Shown: positions 39,475-48,709, counted from the first letter of the stretch. The stretch: 64,000 bases of DNA from Streptomyces sp. Ru73 (GCF_002920575.1 NZ_PQSQ01000018.1:39445-103444), one strand, 5' to 3'. Notes: a model not told the origin generated them from the sequence alone. Program-made: numbers and translations.

Positions 39475-39514
39475 GGATCGGCCCGGACGGAGAGTTCTCC
39501 GCCCGGGCCGATCC
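39475..39514 (+). terminator. Terminator of tRNA-Ile
   Basis: A 12-bp outer stem (39475-39486 with 39503-39514) and an inner 6-bp stem, followed by GTTTGTGTTT. Confidence 0.88.
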
Positions 39515-39624
39515 GTTTGTGTTTCTCCGGAGTTGGGGCCGGGCGAGGTCACCGATTGATATCGACCGGTGTGTATCATCGGCCCCCGAAGGTCCCCTAC
39601 GTCAACGAAAGACGAGGTCGCGCG

Positions 39625-39759
39625 GTGAAGAAGCTTCTCCTGGTCGCACTGGCCGCCATCGGCGGGCTCCTCGTGTACCGCCAGATCCAGGCGGATCGCG
39701 CCGAGCAGGATCTGTGGACGGAGGCGACCGACTCCGTGCCCGCAGGTTCGGGCGTGTGA
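39625..39759 (+). CDS. DLW-39 family small protein
   Basis: 44 residues from a GTG preceded by GAGG. A hydrophobic N-terminus (LLLVALAAIGGLLVY) is followed by RQIQADRAEQDLWTEATD, which contains the family's DLW motif. These peptides occur near gyrA and tRNA-Ile in actinobacteria; function unknown. Probably a single-pass membrane peptide. Confidence 0.88.
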   Translation: MKKLLLVALAAIGGLLVYRQIQADRAEQDLWTEATDSVPAGSGV

Positions 39760-39926
39760 GCCCCAGTTCCGTACGTACGTGACCCCGGTCGCCGCGCTCG
39801 TCGGTGACCGGGGTTTCGTCTGTCCTGGGCCGTTGCGGGACTGTGACCTCCACGGGTTGAGTTTGCTTTAGCACATCACTAGGTTGCTATGGCAAATAGG
39901 CCGGGTCGCGGAGGGGAAACGGCACG

Positions 39927-41789
39927 ATGGCACGACGACGCCGCAGGACGGTGGCCGCGCTGACCGGAGGGCTGCTCCTCGCCCTCCCCGGCGCACCGCA
40001 GGCCGCCGCCGCACCGCCCGCCACCAGCGGCGGAATGGTCATGGTGCTGGACTCCTCCGGCTCGATGGCCGGGCCGGACGGCGCCGGGCGCACCCGGATC
40101 GCCGCGGCCCGCACGGCGGTCGGCACCCTCGCGGACGCGCTGCCCGACGGATTCCCCACCGGCCTGCGCGTCTACGGCGCCGGCAAGGACAGCGGCTGCG
40201 ACGACACCCGTCTCGTGCGGCCGGTACGCCCGCTGGACCGGGCCGGTCTGAAGAAGGCCGTGGCCGGCGTCGAACCCAAGGGCGACACCCCGATCGGCCT
40301 GTCGCTGCGGAAGGCCGCCGCCGACCTCCCGCGGGACGGCGGCCGCCGCACCATCGTGCTCCTCTCCGACGGCGAGGACACCTGCCGGACGCCGCCGCCG
40401 TGCGAGGTCGCCGAACAGCTCGGCAGGTCAGGCACCGACCTGCGGATCGACACCATCGGCTTCCAGGTCCGCGGCAGGGCCAGGCAGCAGCTGGAATGCG
40501 TCGCGAAGGCGGGCAACGGCCGCTACTACGACGCCCCGGACGCCAGGGCGCTGGCCCGTCAGATGCAGCGCGCGGGCCGGATCTCCGCCGAGGGTTACCA
40601 CTTGAGGGGGAAGCAGGTGCGGGGCACGCCCGCCCGCTCCGGCGCACCCGCCCTCGCGCCGGGCCAGTACCGGGACACCATCGGCCCCGGCGAGAAGCGC
40701 TTCTACGCGGTCCGCCTGGACGGCCGCGCCACCGCCGACTTCTCCGCCACCGCCGTCCCGCACCCCGGCGCCGCCGTCGACACCACCACCGTGCTGCGCA
40801 CCCAGCTCGCGTACGGCACCGACAGCGTCTGCGAGTCCAGCACCGAGGTGTTCGGCCAGAACGAGGGCGCCACGCCGCTGACTTCGGGCGTCAGCCGCGT
40901 CCCGGCGGAGGACGGCAACGGCACCTGCGACAAGGCCGGCCGCTACTGGTTCGTGGTCGAACGGGAGGCCGCCGACGGCTCCGATGCCGCCCGCTGGCCC
41001 CTGGAGCTGACGTACCGCAGCGAGCGGCCGCTCGCGAAGGGCGTGACGCCCGCCCGCCCCGCGCCCGCGTACGGCGCGGGCGGCAAGGACGCCCGGCTGC
41101 CCGCCGGCGCCCCGAAGGACGTCACCGGAGGCACCGGCTTCAACGACGCCATGGCGATCGGCGAGGGCGTCTGGCGCGACAAGGTCCTGCCCTCGCAGAC
41201 ACTCTGGTACAAGGTCCCGGTCGGCTGGGGCCAGCAGCTGCGCTACGACGTGGAGTTCGCCGACGAGCCCACCGTGACGGGGTACGGCGCGCGGACCTCC
41301 TACGGCGCCACCCAGGTCTACACCCCGGCGCGGCAGCCCGTCGGCGGCGGGACGGGTGAGTTCACCCCGCAGACGCCCTACAACGGGCGGCCCGCCTCGC
41401 TGCACATGGGGACCGTGCCGGTCAGCTGGGCCAACCGCTACGAGACCAACCCCAACGTCGTGCCCGTGCACCGGAACGGCGACTTCTACCTCGCCGTCAC
41501 CCTCGGTGCCAAGGCTGCGGAGATCGCGGACAATCCGCGGATCGGCGTGGTCCTGCGGGTGGCCGTGCTGGGCCGCGCCAGGAGCGGCCCGCAGGCGCAC
41601 GCGGCCGTACCGAACGATTCCGCGTCCCCGGCGGACAGCGGCCGGGCCGCCGGTGGAGGATGGACCGCGCGCCCCGTGATCGCGTCCGCCGGCCTCGGTG
41701 TGGGAGCCCTCCTCCTGGCCGGCCTCGCGGTGGCGTACGTCAGGGGCCGTGCCAGGCAGCGCGGTACCGGTTCGGGATCGGGACGATGA
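39927..41789 (+). CDS. Exported VWA-domain protein with C-terminal membrane anchor
   Basis: 620 residues. Basic Arg run plus signal peptide (VAALTGGLLLALPGAPQAAAA, 1-30). The von Willebrand A domain (about 35-215) has an intact metal-ion site: DSSGSM, GDTPIG, and LLSDGEDTC. The rest is a beta-rich region (about 230-560) with the motif GGTGFNDAMAIGEGVW and VPVGWGQQLRYD. A helix near 580-605 (VIASAGLGVGALLLAGLAVAYV) followed by RGRARQR anchors it. The next gene encodes a paralogue of its second half and starts 14 nt later, so the two proteins probably act together at the cell surface. Ligand unknown. Confidence 0.82.
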   Translation: MARRRRRTVAALTGGLLLALPGAPQAAAAPPATSGGMVMVLDSSGSMAGPDGAGRTRIAAARTAVGTLADALPDGFPTGLRVYGAGKDSGCDDTRLVRPVRPLDRAGLKKAVAGVEPKGDTPIGLSLRKAAADLPRDGGRRTIVLLSDGEDTCRTPPPCEVAEQLGRSGTDLRIDTIGFQVRGRARQQLECVAKAGNGRYYDAPDARALARQMQRAGRISAEGYHLRGKQVRGTPARSGAPALAPGQYRDTIGPGEKRFYAVRLDGRATADFSATAVPHPGAAVDTTTVLRTQLAYGTDSVCESSTEVFGQNEGATPLTSGVSRVPAEDGNGTCDKAGRYWFVVEREAADGSDAARWPLELTYRSERPLAKGVTPARPAPAYGAGGKDARLPAGAPKDVTGGTGFNDAMAIGEGVWRDKVLPSQTLWYKVPVGWGQQLRYDVEFADEPTVTGYGARTSYGATQVYTPARQPVGGGTGEFTPQTPYNGRPASLHMGTVPVSWANRYETNPNVVPVHRNGDFYLAVTLGAKAAEIADNPRIGVVLRVAVLGRARSGPQAHAAVPNDSASPADSGRAAGGGWTARPVIASAGLGVGALLLAGLAVAYVRGRARQRGTGSGSGR

Positions 41790-41802
41790 GGGGGAGTACG
41801 TG

Positions 41803-43221
41803 GTGACGCGGCGCACGATCAGGAGGGGGCTGGCCGGCCCGCTGGCCTTCGGCGTACTGGCGCTGTTCCCGGGGGCGGCCGGGGCCGCCACGCCGCCCAC
41901 GTACGCGCCCGCTCCGGATGCCGAGGAGGTCAAGGGCACGTCCAGCACGTTCGACGCCCCGAAGATCGCCCCCGGGCTCTACACCGACTCGCTCGAACGC
42001 GGCGAGGAGAAGCGCTACCAGCTCACCCTGGACGGCAGGACCACCGCGTACGTCTCGGCGGTGGCCGCGCCCCCGCCCGGCACGGAGGTCGAGGACTACA
42101 CCGACGGGCTGACCGTGTCCGTCCAGGACAGCAGCGGCACGACCTGCGGCAGCGACGGTGACGTGCGGTACCGGGGCGGCAGGACGGCGTACCCGCTCGC
42201 CGCCTACGCCGCCCGCCGGATCGGCAACGACCTGTCGGAGTGCCAGCACGCCGGCCCGTACTACGTGGTGGTGAAGCGCTCCGGGCAGGCCACGGCGGCG
42301 TCCGACCGCTGGCCGGTCGAGCTGCGCTACATGACCGAGCCCGCCCTCAAGGGCCCCGCGCCCGGAGAGCCGGGAGAGGGCAGCTGGAGCAGCGCCACGC
42401 CCGCGGCCCCCACGGGCGGCGCGAAGAAGTCCGTCCGGGGCGGCACCGGCTTCAACGACGCTGCCTCCGTGGGCAAGGGGCAGTGGACGGACCGCATCCT
42501 GCCCGGCGAGACCCGCTTCTACCGGGTGCCGGTGGACTGGGGGCAGCAGCTGAACGTGAGCGCCGAACTCCCCAGCAGCCGGCGGAAGGAGGGCGTGGGC
42601 GTCTCCACCTTCGTGGCGAACGCCTTCGGCCTGACCGCGTACAACCCGGCGCGCGGCCTGGTCAGCGCCGGGGACTTCGTGTCGTACGAGGGCAAGCAGA
42701 CGGAGGCGCGGCTCTTCACCGCGCCGGTGAACTACGGCAACCGCCTCAGCGACGACGAGGCCGTCAGTCCGATGCGCTTCGCCGGCTGGTACTACCTGGA
42801 GGTCTCGCTCAACCCGGACGCCGCGAAGTTCTTCAAGAAGGGCGCCGACCTCACGCTGCGGGTGGACCTCAAGGGCGCGGCGAAGCCCGGCCCCCAGTAC
42901 GCGCAGCCGGCCGCTGACTTCTCCGTCACGCCCGAGGACCGGGAGCTGGCCGCGACGGGCCGCACGGCCACCGAGGCGGAGCACGCGGGGCACCTGCGGA
43001 CGGTCGGGTTCACCGGCATCGGCGTCGGCGCGCTGCTGCTCGCCGGGCTCGGCGGCTGGACGGTGGCCGCGCGGCGCAGGGCCGCGGCGGGCGCCACGGC
43101 GGTCACCGGGCCGGCCGCCGGCGCTCCGGCCGGTCGGGGCGGCCGGGCAGCCGGTCAACAGCCGTACGACGGCCGGAGCGGCTCTCAGAACGCCGGACAG
43201 GAGTTCGGGCGGCCCCGGTAG
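41803..43221 (+). CDS. Exported membrane-anchored protein, paralogue of the upstream protein without VWA domain
   Basis: 472 residues. Signal peptide after RRTIRRG (GPLAFGVLALFPGAAGAA). The beta-rich ectodomain repeats motifs of the upstream protein: RGGTGFNDAASVGKGQWTD and RFYRVPVDWGQQLNVS. A C-terminal helix (GFTGIGVGALLLAGLGGWTVAA) precedes a Gly/Ala/Gln-rich cytoplasmic tail. Two GTG codons (41800, 41803) are possible; the second has better spacing from GGGGGAG. It faces a convergent kinase gene. No catalytic motif recognised. Confidence 0.78.
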   Translation: MTRRTIRRGLAGPLAFGVLALFPGAAGAATPPTYAPAPDAEEVKGTSSTFDAPKIAPGLYTDSLERGEEKRYQLTLDGRTTAYVSAVAAPPPGTEVEDYTDGLTVSVQDSSGTTCGSDGDVRYRGGRTAYPLAAYAARRIGNDLSECQHAGPYYVVVKRSGQATAASDRWPVELRYMTEPALKGPAPGEPGEGSWSSATPAAPTGGAKKSVRGGTGFNDAASVGKGQWTDRILPGETRFYRVPVDWGQQLNVSAELPSSRRKEGVGVSTFVANAFGLTAYNPARGLVSAGDFVSYEGKQTEARLFTAPVNYGNRLSDDEAVSPMRFAGWYYLEVSLNPDAAKFFKKGADLTLRVDLKGAAKPGPQYAQPAADFSVTPEDRELAATGRTATEAEHAGHLRTVGFTGIGVGALLLAGLGGWTVAARRRAAAGATAVTGPAAGAPAGRGGRAAGQQPYDGRSGSQNAGQEFGRPR

Positions 43222-43351
43222 CCCCGGCGGGCTCCGGAGGCCCTGGCGGGCCTTCTGCGGCCTTCCAGGGCCCGGCTGCGGTCTTCCGGGCGAGCCGGGG
43301 TGCCTGGCGGGCCGTGTTCTCCCAGACCCGGCACGGGCCGTGCACAGGGCG

Positions 43352-44713
43352 TCAGCCGGCGGTCAGCGCCCAGACCCCCACGGCGATGCACAGCAGCGCG
43401 ACGACCAGCACCGGCACCGCGACCTTGGCGGGCGGCCCGGGGCGCACCGGCCCGGCGGCAGGCGTGTCCGGTTCCGCGGGCGCCGGCGCCTGAGCGGGCA
43501 CCCGCGGCCCGTCCACCGTGTACGGGCGGGTCAGGGGCAGGTCCCCGCCCACCGCCGCGGTCGGCTCGTACGGCCTCTGGTGCGGCGCGGGCGGCGGCGT
43601 ACCGGGTGACGGCTGCGCGTCCCCCGTAGCGGCGGGGAAGCCGTACCCCGAGGGCGACGCGCCCGGCGCACCACCGGGGAAGCCGGGGCCGGACGGGGCC
43701 GGGCCGGGCGCCGGCGCCGCGTGCGGCACCGGGGCGGACGGCGTCGGAGGGCCCTGCGGGACGGGCGGCGCCGGCGGGAAGCCGCCCGTGCCCGGCGCCG
43801 GGGGGCCGGTGAGGTCGCCGCCGCGCGGGCCGCCGGTCGGTCCGTCGGGCCCGTATCCGGCCGGCAGCGGCCCGATGTGGTCGAAGACCTCGACGATCTC
43901 GTCCTCGACCGTCTCCTCGGGCAGCAGCTCCACGGCCGACAGCAGCGCCTTGCGTGCCCCGTTGGCCGTCTTGAACCGGCTCTCCGGGTCCGGCTGCAGC
44001 AGCGCGGCCAGCACCTGCCACAGCGGCTCGGGCACGTCCTCGGGCGCACCGGGCACCCCGTACTGCACGAAGCGGTCGACCAGCGCCTGCGCGTCCGGCT
44101 TGCTGCCGGTCAGCAGGAACAGGGCCAGCAGGCCGACCGCGAACAGGTCGGCGGGGAAGTCCGGCTCCGCGCCGAGCAGTTGCTCCGGCGCGAAGTAACC
44201 GGGCGTCCCGACCACGTAATTGGTGTCGGTCAGCCGCGGCTCGCCCTTGCGCATCGCGATGCCGAAGTCGGACACCCGCACGTGCGGACGGCCGGTGCCG
44301 GTGGCCTCCAGCAGGATGTTCGCGGGCTTGATGTCCCGGTGGACTACGCCCTCGGCGTGCACGGCGTCCAGCCCCGAGAGCACCTGGTCCAGCAGCAGGC
44401 ACGCGTAGCGCGGCGGCAGCGGGCCGTAGTCGCCGACCAGGTGGGCCAGCGAACCGCCGTTGACCAGGTCCATGGTGAACAGGACCTTGTCGTCGTCGGC
44501 GGCCCAGCTGGCCGGCGCGAGCACGTGCGGATGGTCGATGCGCAGCGCCTGTTCGCGCACGAAGCGCAGCAGCGTGTGCGCGTCGCTCTGCTGCAGCACC
44601 TTGGCCGCGACGTACCGCCGGCGCCGCTGGTCCCAGGCGCGCCACACGGCGCCCACCCCGCCCCGCCCGATCGGGTCGATGAGCTCGTACCTGCCGGCGA
44701 AGACCTCACCCAT
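43352..44713 (-). CDS. Membrane Ser/Thr protein kinase (PknB-like catalytic domain, no PASTA)
   Basis: 453 residues. The Hanks kinase domain (about 8-265) has GRGGVGAVWRAWD, AAKVL with the catalytic Lys, VVHRDIKPANILLE, SDFGIAM and GTPGYFAPEQL, so it should be active. Residues about 285-420 are Pro/Gly-rich. A single helix at the very C-terminus (VAVPVLVVALLCIAVGVWALTAG) leaves almost nothing outside, so any sensing must come from a partner or lipids. The helix-turn-helix gene upstream (33-nt gap) is probably cotranscribed and a candidate substrate. Confidence 0.9.
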   Translation of the reverse strand: MGEVFAGRYELIDPIGRGGVGAVWRAWDQRRRRYVAAKVLQQSDAHTLLRFVREQALRIDHPHVLAPASWAADDDKVLFTMDLVNGGSLAHLVGDYGPLPPRYACLLLDQVLSGLDAVHAEGVVHRDIKPANILLEATGTGRPHVRVSDFGIAMRKGEPRLTDTNYVVGTPGYFAPEQLLGAEPDFPADLFAVGLLALFLLTGSKPDAQALVDRFVQYGVPGAPEDVPEPLWQVLAALLQPDPESRFKTANGARKALLSAVELLPEETVEDEIVEVFDHIGPLPAGYGPDGPTGGPRGGDLTGPPAPGTGGFPPAPPVPQGPPTPSAPVPHAAPAPGPAPSGPGFPGGAPGASPSGYGFPAATGDAQPSPGTPPPAPHQRPYEPTAAVGGDLPLTRPYTVDGPRVPAQAPAPAEPDTPAAGPVRPGPPAKVAVPVLVVALLCIAVGVWALTAG

Positions 44714-44746
44714 GGCGCCGCGTCCGCTCCCTCACCGCATGTGTGG

Positions 44747-45292
44747 CTAGTTCTGGTGCGCTTCGTAATGGGCCACCGCGTCCGCGGTCCGGCCCGCTCC
44801 GTAGACCCGCAGGAACTCTGCCAGTTCGGGATGGCTGACGGCGAGGGAGTCGGCCGCCTCGATGATGTCGCCGGCCGCGGCCACCGACCGCAGCAGCGAC
44901 TGGATCTCGCGCACGACACGCCGGACGGTGGTGGCGCCCGTCGTGGAGGTCTGAGTGGTGTTGTTCAGCACCGAGCCGCCCGCCGTCTTCTTGATCTCGT
45001 CCATCCGGTCGGTGGCCTCGGCGGCGCTGACGCTGCCGTCGGCGACCTGGCTCGCCAGCTCCTGCAGGGCCTGGACGCGCTGCACCACGGCAGGGTTGCC
45101 GATCTTCGCGCGCTGGCCGCTCATCAGCTGCGACAGCATGGGGGCCGAGAGTCCGAGCACGGCGGCGAGACGGGCCTGATTGAGGCCGAGATCGTCGATG
45201 AGACGGCGGAAGAGCGCCCCGAGGGGCTCCCCGTACCAACTGCGCTGCAGCTCCCGAGCGCGCGCGGTGGCTTCCTGCTGTGCTGCGTCCAT
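44747..45292 (-). CDS. Helix-turn-helix DNA-binding protein upstream of a kinase
   Basis: 181 residues. Residues about 25-70 form an XRE-like helix-turn-helix (RRLIDDLGLNQARLAAVLGLSAPMLSQLMSGQRAKIG). The C-terminal part is helical (VRRVVREIQSLLRSVAAAGDIIEAADSLA), joined by a Thr-rich segment LNNTTQTSTTGATTVRR that would be a natural target for the adjacent Ser/Thr kinase; that link is inference. Target genes unknown. Confidence 0.78.
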   Translation of the reverse strand: MDAAQQEATARARELQRSWYGEPLGALFRRLIDDLGLNQARLAAVLGLSAPMLSQLMSGQRAKIGNPAVVQRVQALQELASQVADGSVSAAEATDRMDEIKKTAGGSVLNNTTQTSTTGATTVRRVVREIQSLLRSVAAAGDIIEAADSLAVSHPELAEFLRVYGAGRTADAVAHYEAHQN

Positions 45293-45409
45293 TGCGTCTC
45301 CCCTTCGCTTCGCTGCCGCGAATCTCGCGAAGCATCCTACGGAGAGCGACCGTCCGGAGCGATACCCGGTCGGGAAAGCGGTCGGGTACCGGGTACTCTG
45401 GTGCCCGAC

Positions 45410-45482
45410 GGGGCCTTAGCTCAGTTGGTAGAGCGCTGTCTTTGCATGGCAGATGTCAGGGGTTCGACTCCCCTAGGCTCCA
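45410..45482 (+). tRNA. tRNA-Ala (anticodon TGC)
   Basis: A 73-nt cloverleaf: acceptor GGGGCCT with AGGCTCC (one G-U), D-arm AGCTCAGTTGGTAGAGC, anticodon loop TTTGCAT, T-arm GGGGTTCGACTCCCC. The 3' CCA is not encoded. Confidence 0.97.
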
Positions 45483-45488
45483 CAGAAG

Positions 45489-45525
45489 AAGCCCTCCGAA
45501 CTGCGGAAACGCGTTCGGAGGGCTT
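45489..45525 (+). terminator. Terminator of tRNA-Ala
   Basis: Perfect 13-bp stem AAGCCCTCCGAAC (45489-45501) with its complement (45513-45525), then TCTG. Confidence 0.88.
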
Positions 45526-45560
45526 TCTGCTGCGGCGACGGTGCCGCGATCCTGCGCCGC

Positions 45561-46274
45561 TTACGGGCGGCCGTGGCGCTCGTCCGCCTCGGATTCCGCC
45601 TGCTTCGCCTGGACCTCGGGGTCCAGGACCGCGCCGGGGCTGCCGTCCACGGCACTCAGCGAGGTGCGCTCGCCGACCTCGGTCGCGGCGGGCGGCTCGA
45701 CCAGCCAGTCGGGGTTGGCCTGCTTGTCCCACCACTTCCACGCGGCGTAGGCGCCGCCGGCGAGCAGGCCGAGCAGGGTGAGCCGCTTGACGGCCTTGCC
45801 GGTCCGCGCCCGGCGGCGGTGCTTCTTGGCGAGCTTCTCGATCTCGGCCGCCGTGACCTGCCCGCGCAGCGCCGCCAGCGCGGCGGCACCACGCAGCACG
45901 GCTTCCTCGCGCGCCGGCTCGGCCGCCGCGCGGGCGCTGCGCACGGCCTTCTCCACACGCGGCGCGGTGTAGTCGGTGGCCTGCCGGGCCGCCTTGCGGG
46001 TGCGGGCGGCGGCCTTGGTCGCGGCGGCGTCCACCTTCGGGGGCAGCGCGCCGCGCGCGTGCTCCAGGCGGGGCTGCAGCCGCACGTCGTACTGGTGCCG
46101 GGCCTGCTGGGCGGCCTCGGTCACCTTGGGGGCCAGTTTGGTACGCGCCTCGTGCGTGAGGTGCACGGCGGTGTCCTTGGCCGTACCGGCATACGGAGCC
46201 ACCACCTCCGCGGCGTGCCGCACGCTCTCCTTGGCCGTGCCGGTCGCGGCGCGCACGCTGTCCTTGCGGGTCAC
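45561..46274 (-). CDS. DUF5324 family protein
   Basis: 237 residues. Long Ala/Arg/Lys/Glu-rich helical stretches (about 1-150) resemble LEA/apolipoprotein-like amphipathic helices (KVTEAAQQARHQYDVRLQPRLEHARG). One short membrane-like helix (LTLLGLLAGGAYAAWKWW, about 167-184) precedes an acidic C-terminus ending ADERHGRP. Found in streptomycetes; function unknown. GTG start after GAGGAGGATC. Confidence 0.75.
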   Translation of the reverse strand: MTRKDSVRAATGTAKESVRHAAEVVAPYAGTAKDTAVHLTHEARTKLAPKVTEAAQQARHQYDVRLQPRLEHARGALPPKVDAAATKAAARTRKAARQATDYTAPRVEKAVRSARAAAEPAREEAVLRGAAALAALRGQVTAAEIEKLAKKHRRRARTGKAVKRLTLLGLLAGGAYAAWKWWDKQANPDWLVEPPAATEVGERTSLSAVDGSPGAVLDPEVQAKQAESEADERHGRP

Positions 46275-46720
46275 GGGATCCTCCTCATCGGTGGCGTGTC
46301 CGGGCTCGGGGGCGCTTGCCCACGTCTGCTGTCTGTCGCCTCTCCGCCCGCTTGCAGATCATGCCTGCGCAGCGGACGTACGGCATGCGCTGGCGGGCAT
46401 CCGGGTCAATGCGGACTTGGGCGCCTTGGGATGACAATGCCACGGTTCGGCGCGGCGCGCGCCGCTTAGACGGCTTCCGGCCGCGCCATCGCGATTCGGC
46501 GGTTTCTCGCCCCCTGTCTGGTTTTGCTTCTCGTCCGGCCGGTTCCGCCGGATGACCGGCGTCCGACCGGAATGTACGGGTCCCCGCTGACGGGCGCGGG
46601 AAACGTCGGGAAGGGGGGAAATCAGTGCGAAGACCGGTCGTCAGGTGGCGCGCGGGGGACGGGCGCGGCCGTTCGTGCGAGGATCGGGAACCGTCAGTGA
46701 AGACTTATGGAAGGTAGATC
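46275..46720. other. Divergent intergenic region between DUF5324 and ppiA
   Basis: 446 bp with no gene I can support. It must contain promoters for both neighbours, but neither is clear. GGAAT at 46569-46573 lacks a GTT at 18 bp and is not a sigma-R site. GC skew and codon pattern do not suggest a missed gene. Confidence 0.5.
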
Positions 46721-47248
46721 GTGGCTGAGCAGCTCTACGCCACCCTGAAGACCAACCAGGGCGACATCGAACTTCGGCTCCTGCCGAACCACGCCCCGAA
46801 GACGGTCAAGAACTTCGTCGAGCTCGCCAAGGGCGAGCGCGAGTGGATCAACCCGGCGACCGGCCAGAAGTCGACGGACAAGCTGTACGACGGCACCATC
46901 TTCCACCGGGTGATCAGCGGCTTCATGCTCCAGGGCGGCGACCCGCTGGGCAACGGCACCGGCGGTCCGGGCTACGAGTTCGCCGACGAGTTCCACCCCG
47001 ACCTGGTGTTCGACCGTCCGTACCTGCTGGCCATGGCCAACGCCGGCCCGGGCACCAACGGCTCGCAGTTCTTCATCACGGTGGCGCCGACCGCGTGGCT
47101 GACCGGCAAGCACACCATCTTCGGCGAGGTCTCCAACGAGGAGAGCAAGAAGGTCGTGGACGCCATCGCCACCACCCAGACGAACCCGCGCACCGACCGT
47201 CCGGTGAACGACATCGTCATCGAGCAGGTCGTCGTCGAGACCCGCTGA
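46721..47248 (+). CDS. ppiA: Peptidyl-prolyl cis-trans isomerase, cyclophilin type
   Basis: 175 residues. The cyclophilin signature is TIFHRVISGFMLQGGDP, followed by MANAGPGTNGSQFFIT and LTGKHTIFGEV, which form the active site. No signal peptide, so cytoplasmic. GTG start after GGAAGG. M. tuberculosis has ppiA at the same place near crgA. Confidence 0.96.
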   Translation: MAEQLYATLKTNQGDIELRLLPNHAPKTVKNFVELAKGEREWINPATGQKSTDKLYDGTIFHRVISGFMLQGGDPLGNGTGGPGYEFADEFHPDLVFDRPYLLAMANAGPGTNGSQFFITVAPTAWLTGKHTIFGEVSNEESKKVVDAIATTQTNPRTDRPVNDIVIEQVVVETR

Positions 47249-47316
47249 GCCCGCGCAGCGCCGGCCCCGCCGGTCACCCCTGCCCGCGGCGGACCGCGGG
47301 CGGCGTGGAACCATGA

Positions 47317-47347
47317 CGCCCCGCCCGGTCGTAGACCAGGCGGGGCG
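47317..47347 (+). terminator. Terminator after ppiA
   Basis: Nine-bp stem CGCCCCGCC/GGCGGGGCG with an inner GGTC/GACC pair, 68 bp after the ppiA stop and before the rhomboid gene. Confidence 0.65.
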
Positions 47348-47390
47348 CGCAGCGTGCGGGAGCCGCGGGCCAGGAGAACGAGGGGTAGCG

Positions 47391-48320
47391 ATGGAGCAGG
47401 CGCCAGGCAGTCCGCAGGAACCGCGGGAGGCCCGCGGCGGAAACGGTTCGCCGGACGGCGGGGCCGTCGCGCCCGGCTGTTACCGCCACCCCGACCGGTC
47501 CACCGGCATCACCTGCACCCGCTGCGAACGCCCGATCTGCCCGGAGTGCATGGTCAGCGCCTCGGTCGGCTTCCACTGCCCGGAGTGCGTACGCGGCGGC
47601 AGCGGCACCGGCCACGCGCCCGGCGCGAACCGGCCGCGCACGGTCGCCGGCGGCACGCTGACCGCCGACCCGCGGCTGCTCACCAAGATCCTCATTGGCG
47701 TCAACGTCGCGGTCTTCGTCGCCGCGATGGTGGTCGGCGACCGGTTCGTGAACGCCCTCGACCTGGTCGGCTGGGCCTTCGACCCCGGTGCGCTGCACGT
47801 GGTCGGCGTCGCGCACGGCGAGTGGTACCGCCTGGTCACCGCCATGTTCCTGCATCAGCAGGTCATGCACATCGGCTTCAACATGCTGTCGCTGTGGTGG
47901 CTGGGGCCGCCGCTGGAGGCGGCGCTCGGCCGGGTCCGCTTCCTGGCGCTGTACTTCCTCGCCGGGCTGGGCGGCAGCGCCCTGTCGTACCTGCTCGCCG
48001 CGCAGAACCAGCCCTCGCTGGGCGCCTCCGGCGCGATCTTCGGCCTGCTGGGCGCCACGGCGGTGCTGCTGCGCCGGCTGAACTACGACATGAAGCCGGT
48101 GCTGATCCTGCTCGGCCTCAACCTCGCCTTCACGTTCCTGTGGCCGAACATCGCCTGGCAGGCCCATGTGGGCGGCCTGGTGATGGGCGCGGGGGTGACG
48201 TACGCGATGGTGCACGCGCCCCGCGGCCGCCGGACGCTCGTCCAGGCCGGTGCCTGCGTGGTGGCGCTGCTGGTGATCGTCGCGGTGGTGTGGTTCCGCA
48301 CGTCCCAGCTCACCGGCTGA
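47391..48320 (+). CDS. Rhomboid-family intramembrane serine protease with N-terminal zinc-binding motif
   Basis: 309 residues. An N-terminal B-box-like zinc motif CYRHPDRSTGITCTRCERPICPECM...CPEC (about 27-66) precedes seven membrane helices. The rhomboid core shows HIGFNMLSLWWLGPPLEAALGRVRFL, the catalytic serine in GASGAIFGLLGA (about Ser212), and the catalytic histidine in WQAHVGGLVMG. It cleaves substrates within membrane helices; substrates unknown. ATG at 47391 after GAGGGG. The zinc-motif-rhomboid fusion is common in actinobacteria. Confidence 0.92.
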   Translation: MEQAPGSPQEPREARGGNGSPDGGAVAPGCYRHPDRSTGITCTRCERPICPECMVSASVGFHCPECVRGGSGTGHAPGANRPRTVAGGTLTADPRLLTKILIGVNVAVFVAAMVVGDRFVNALDLVGWAFDPGALHVVGVAHGEWYRLVTAMFLHQQVMHIGFNMLSLWWLGPPLEAALGRVRFLALYFLAGLGGSALSYLLAAQNQPSLGASGAIFGLLGATAVLLRRLNYDMKPVLILLGLNLAFTFLWPNIAWQAHVGGLVMGAGVTYAMVHAPRGRRTLVQAGACVVALLVIVAVVWFRTSQLTG

Positions 48321-48709
48321 CGCCCGCCCGGTCCGCCCCCGGATCTTCGAGTCGCACGCACACCAGGGGGCACCAGTATCCCCACAGGCCGCGCCGGAGC
48401 GGGCCGGGGAGTGACCGACCGTTCACTTGTCCACAGCTTGTGTCGGCCCCTGTGCGCACGGTGCAGGATCCCGGCAAGGGGGGCCGCTGCAGGGACGTTT
48501 TCGCAGTACAGACAAGGGAAGCCGGCCCACCGGAGGTCCTCGCCCCCGGTGTGACCGGTGTCAACCCCACAGGGGTTATCCACAGATCTTCTGAAGTTTT
48601 CCCCGGCTGTGGATAACCGTGTGGATGGTCTTGGGCACAGCTTGCGTTCAGCGGGGGACATCAGGCCGGAAAATCCGTCCGGATCACCGGCCCGGGAGCG
48701 CCGCCCCGG
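48321..48709. other. Convergent intergenic region with DnaA boxes between rhomboid and crgA
   Basis: 389 bp with no gene. It contains TTGTCCACA (48427-48435, perfect consensus), TTATCCACA (48576-48584), TGTGGATAA (48608-48616, the complement of TTATCCACA) and the weaker TGTGGATGG (48620-48628). S. coelicolor is reported to have DnaA-box clusters outside oriC in its origin-proximal region; this may be one of them. Confidence 0.8.

Noticed and set aside
46569..46595. Sigma-R-like GGAAT in the ppiA upstream region
   Set aside because: No GTT occurs 18 bp downstream.
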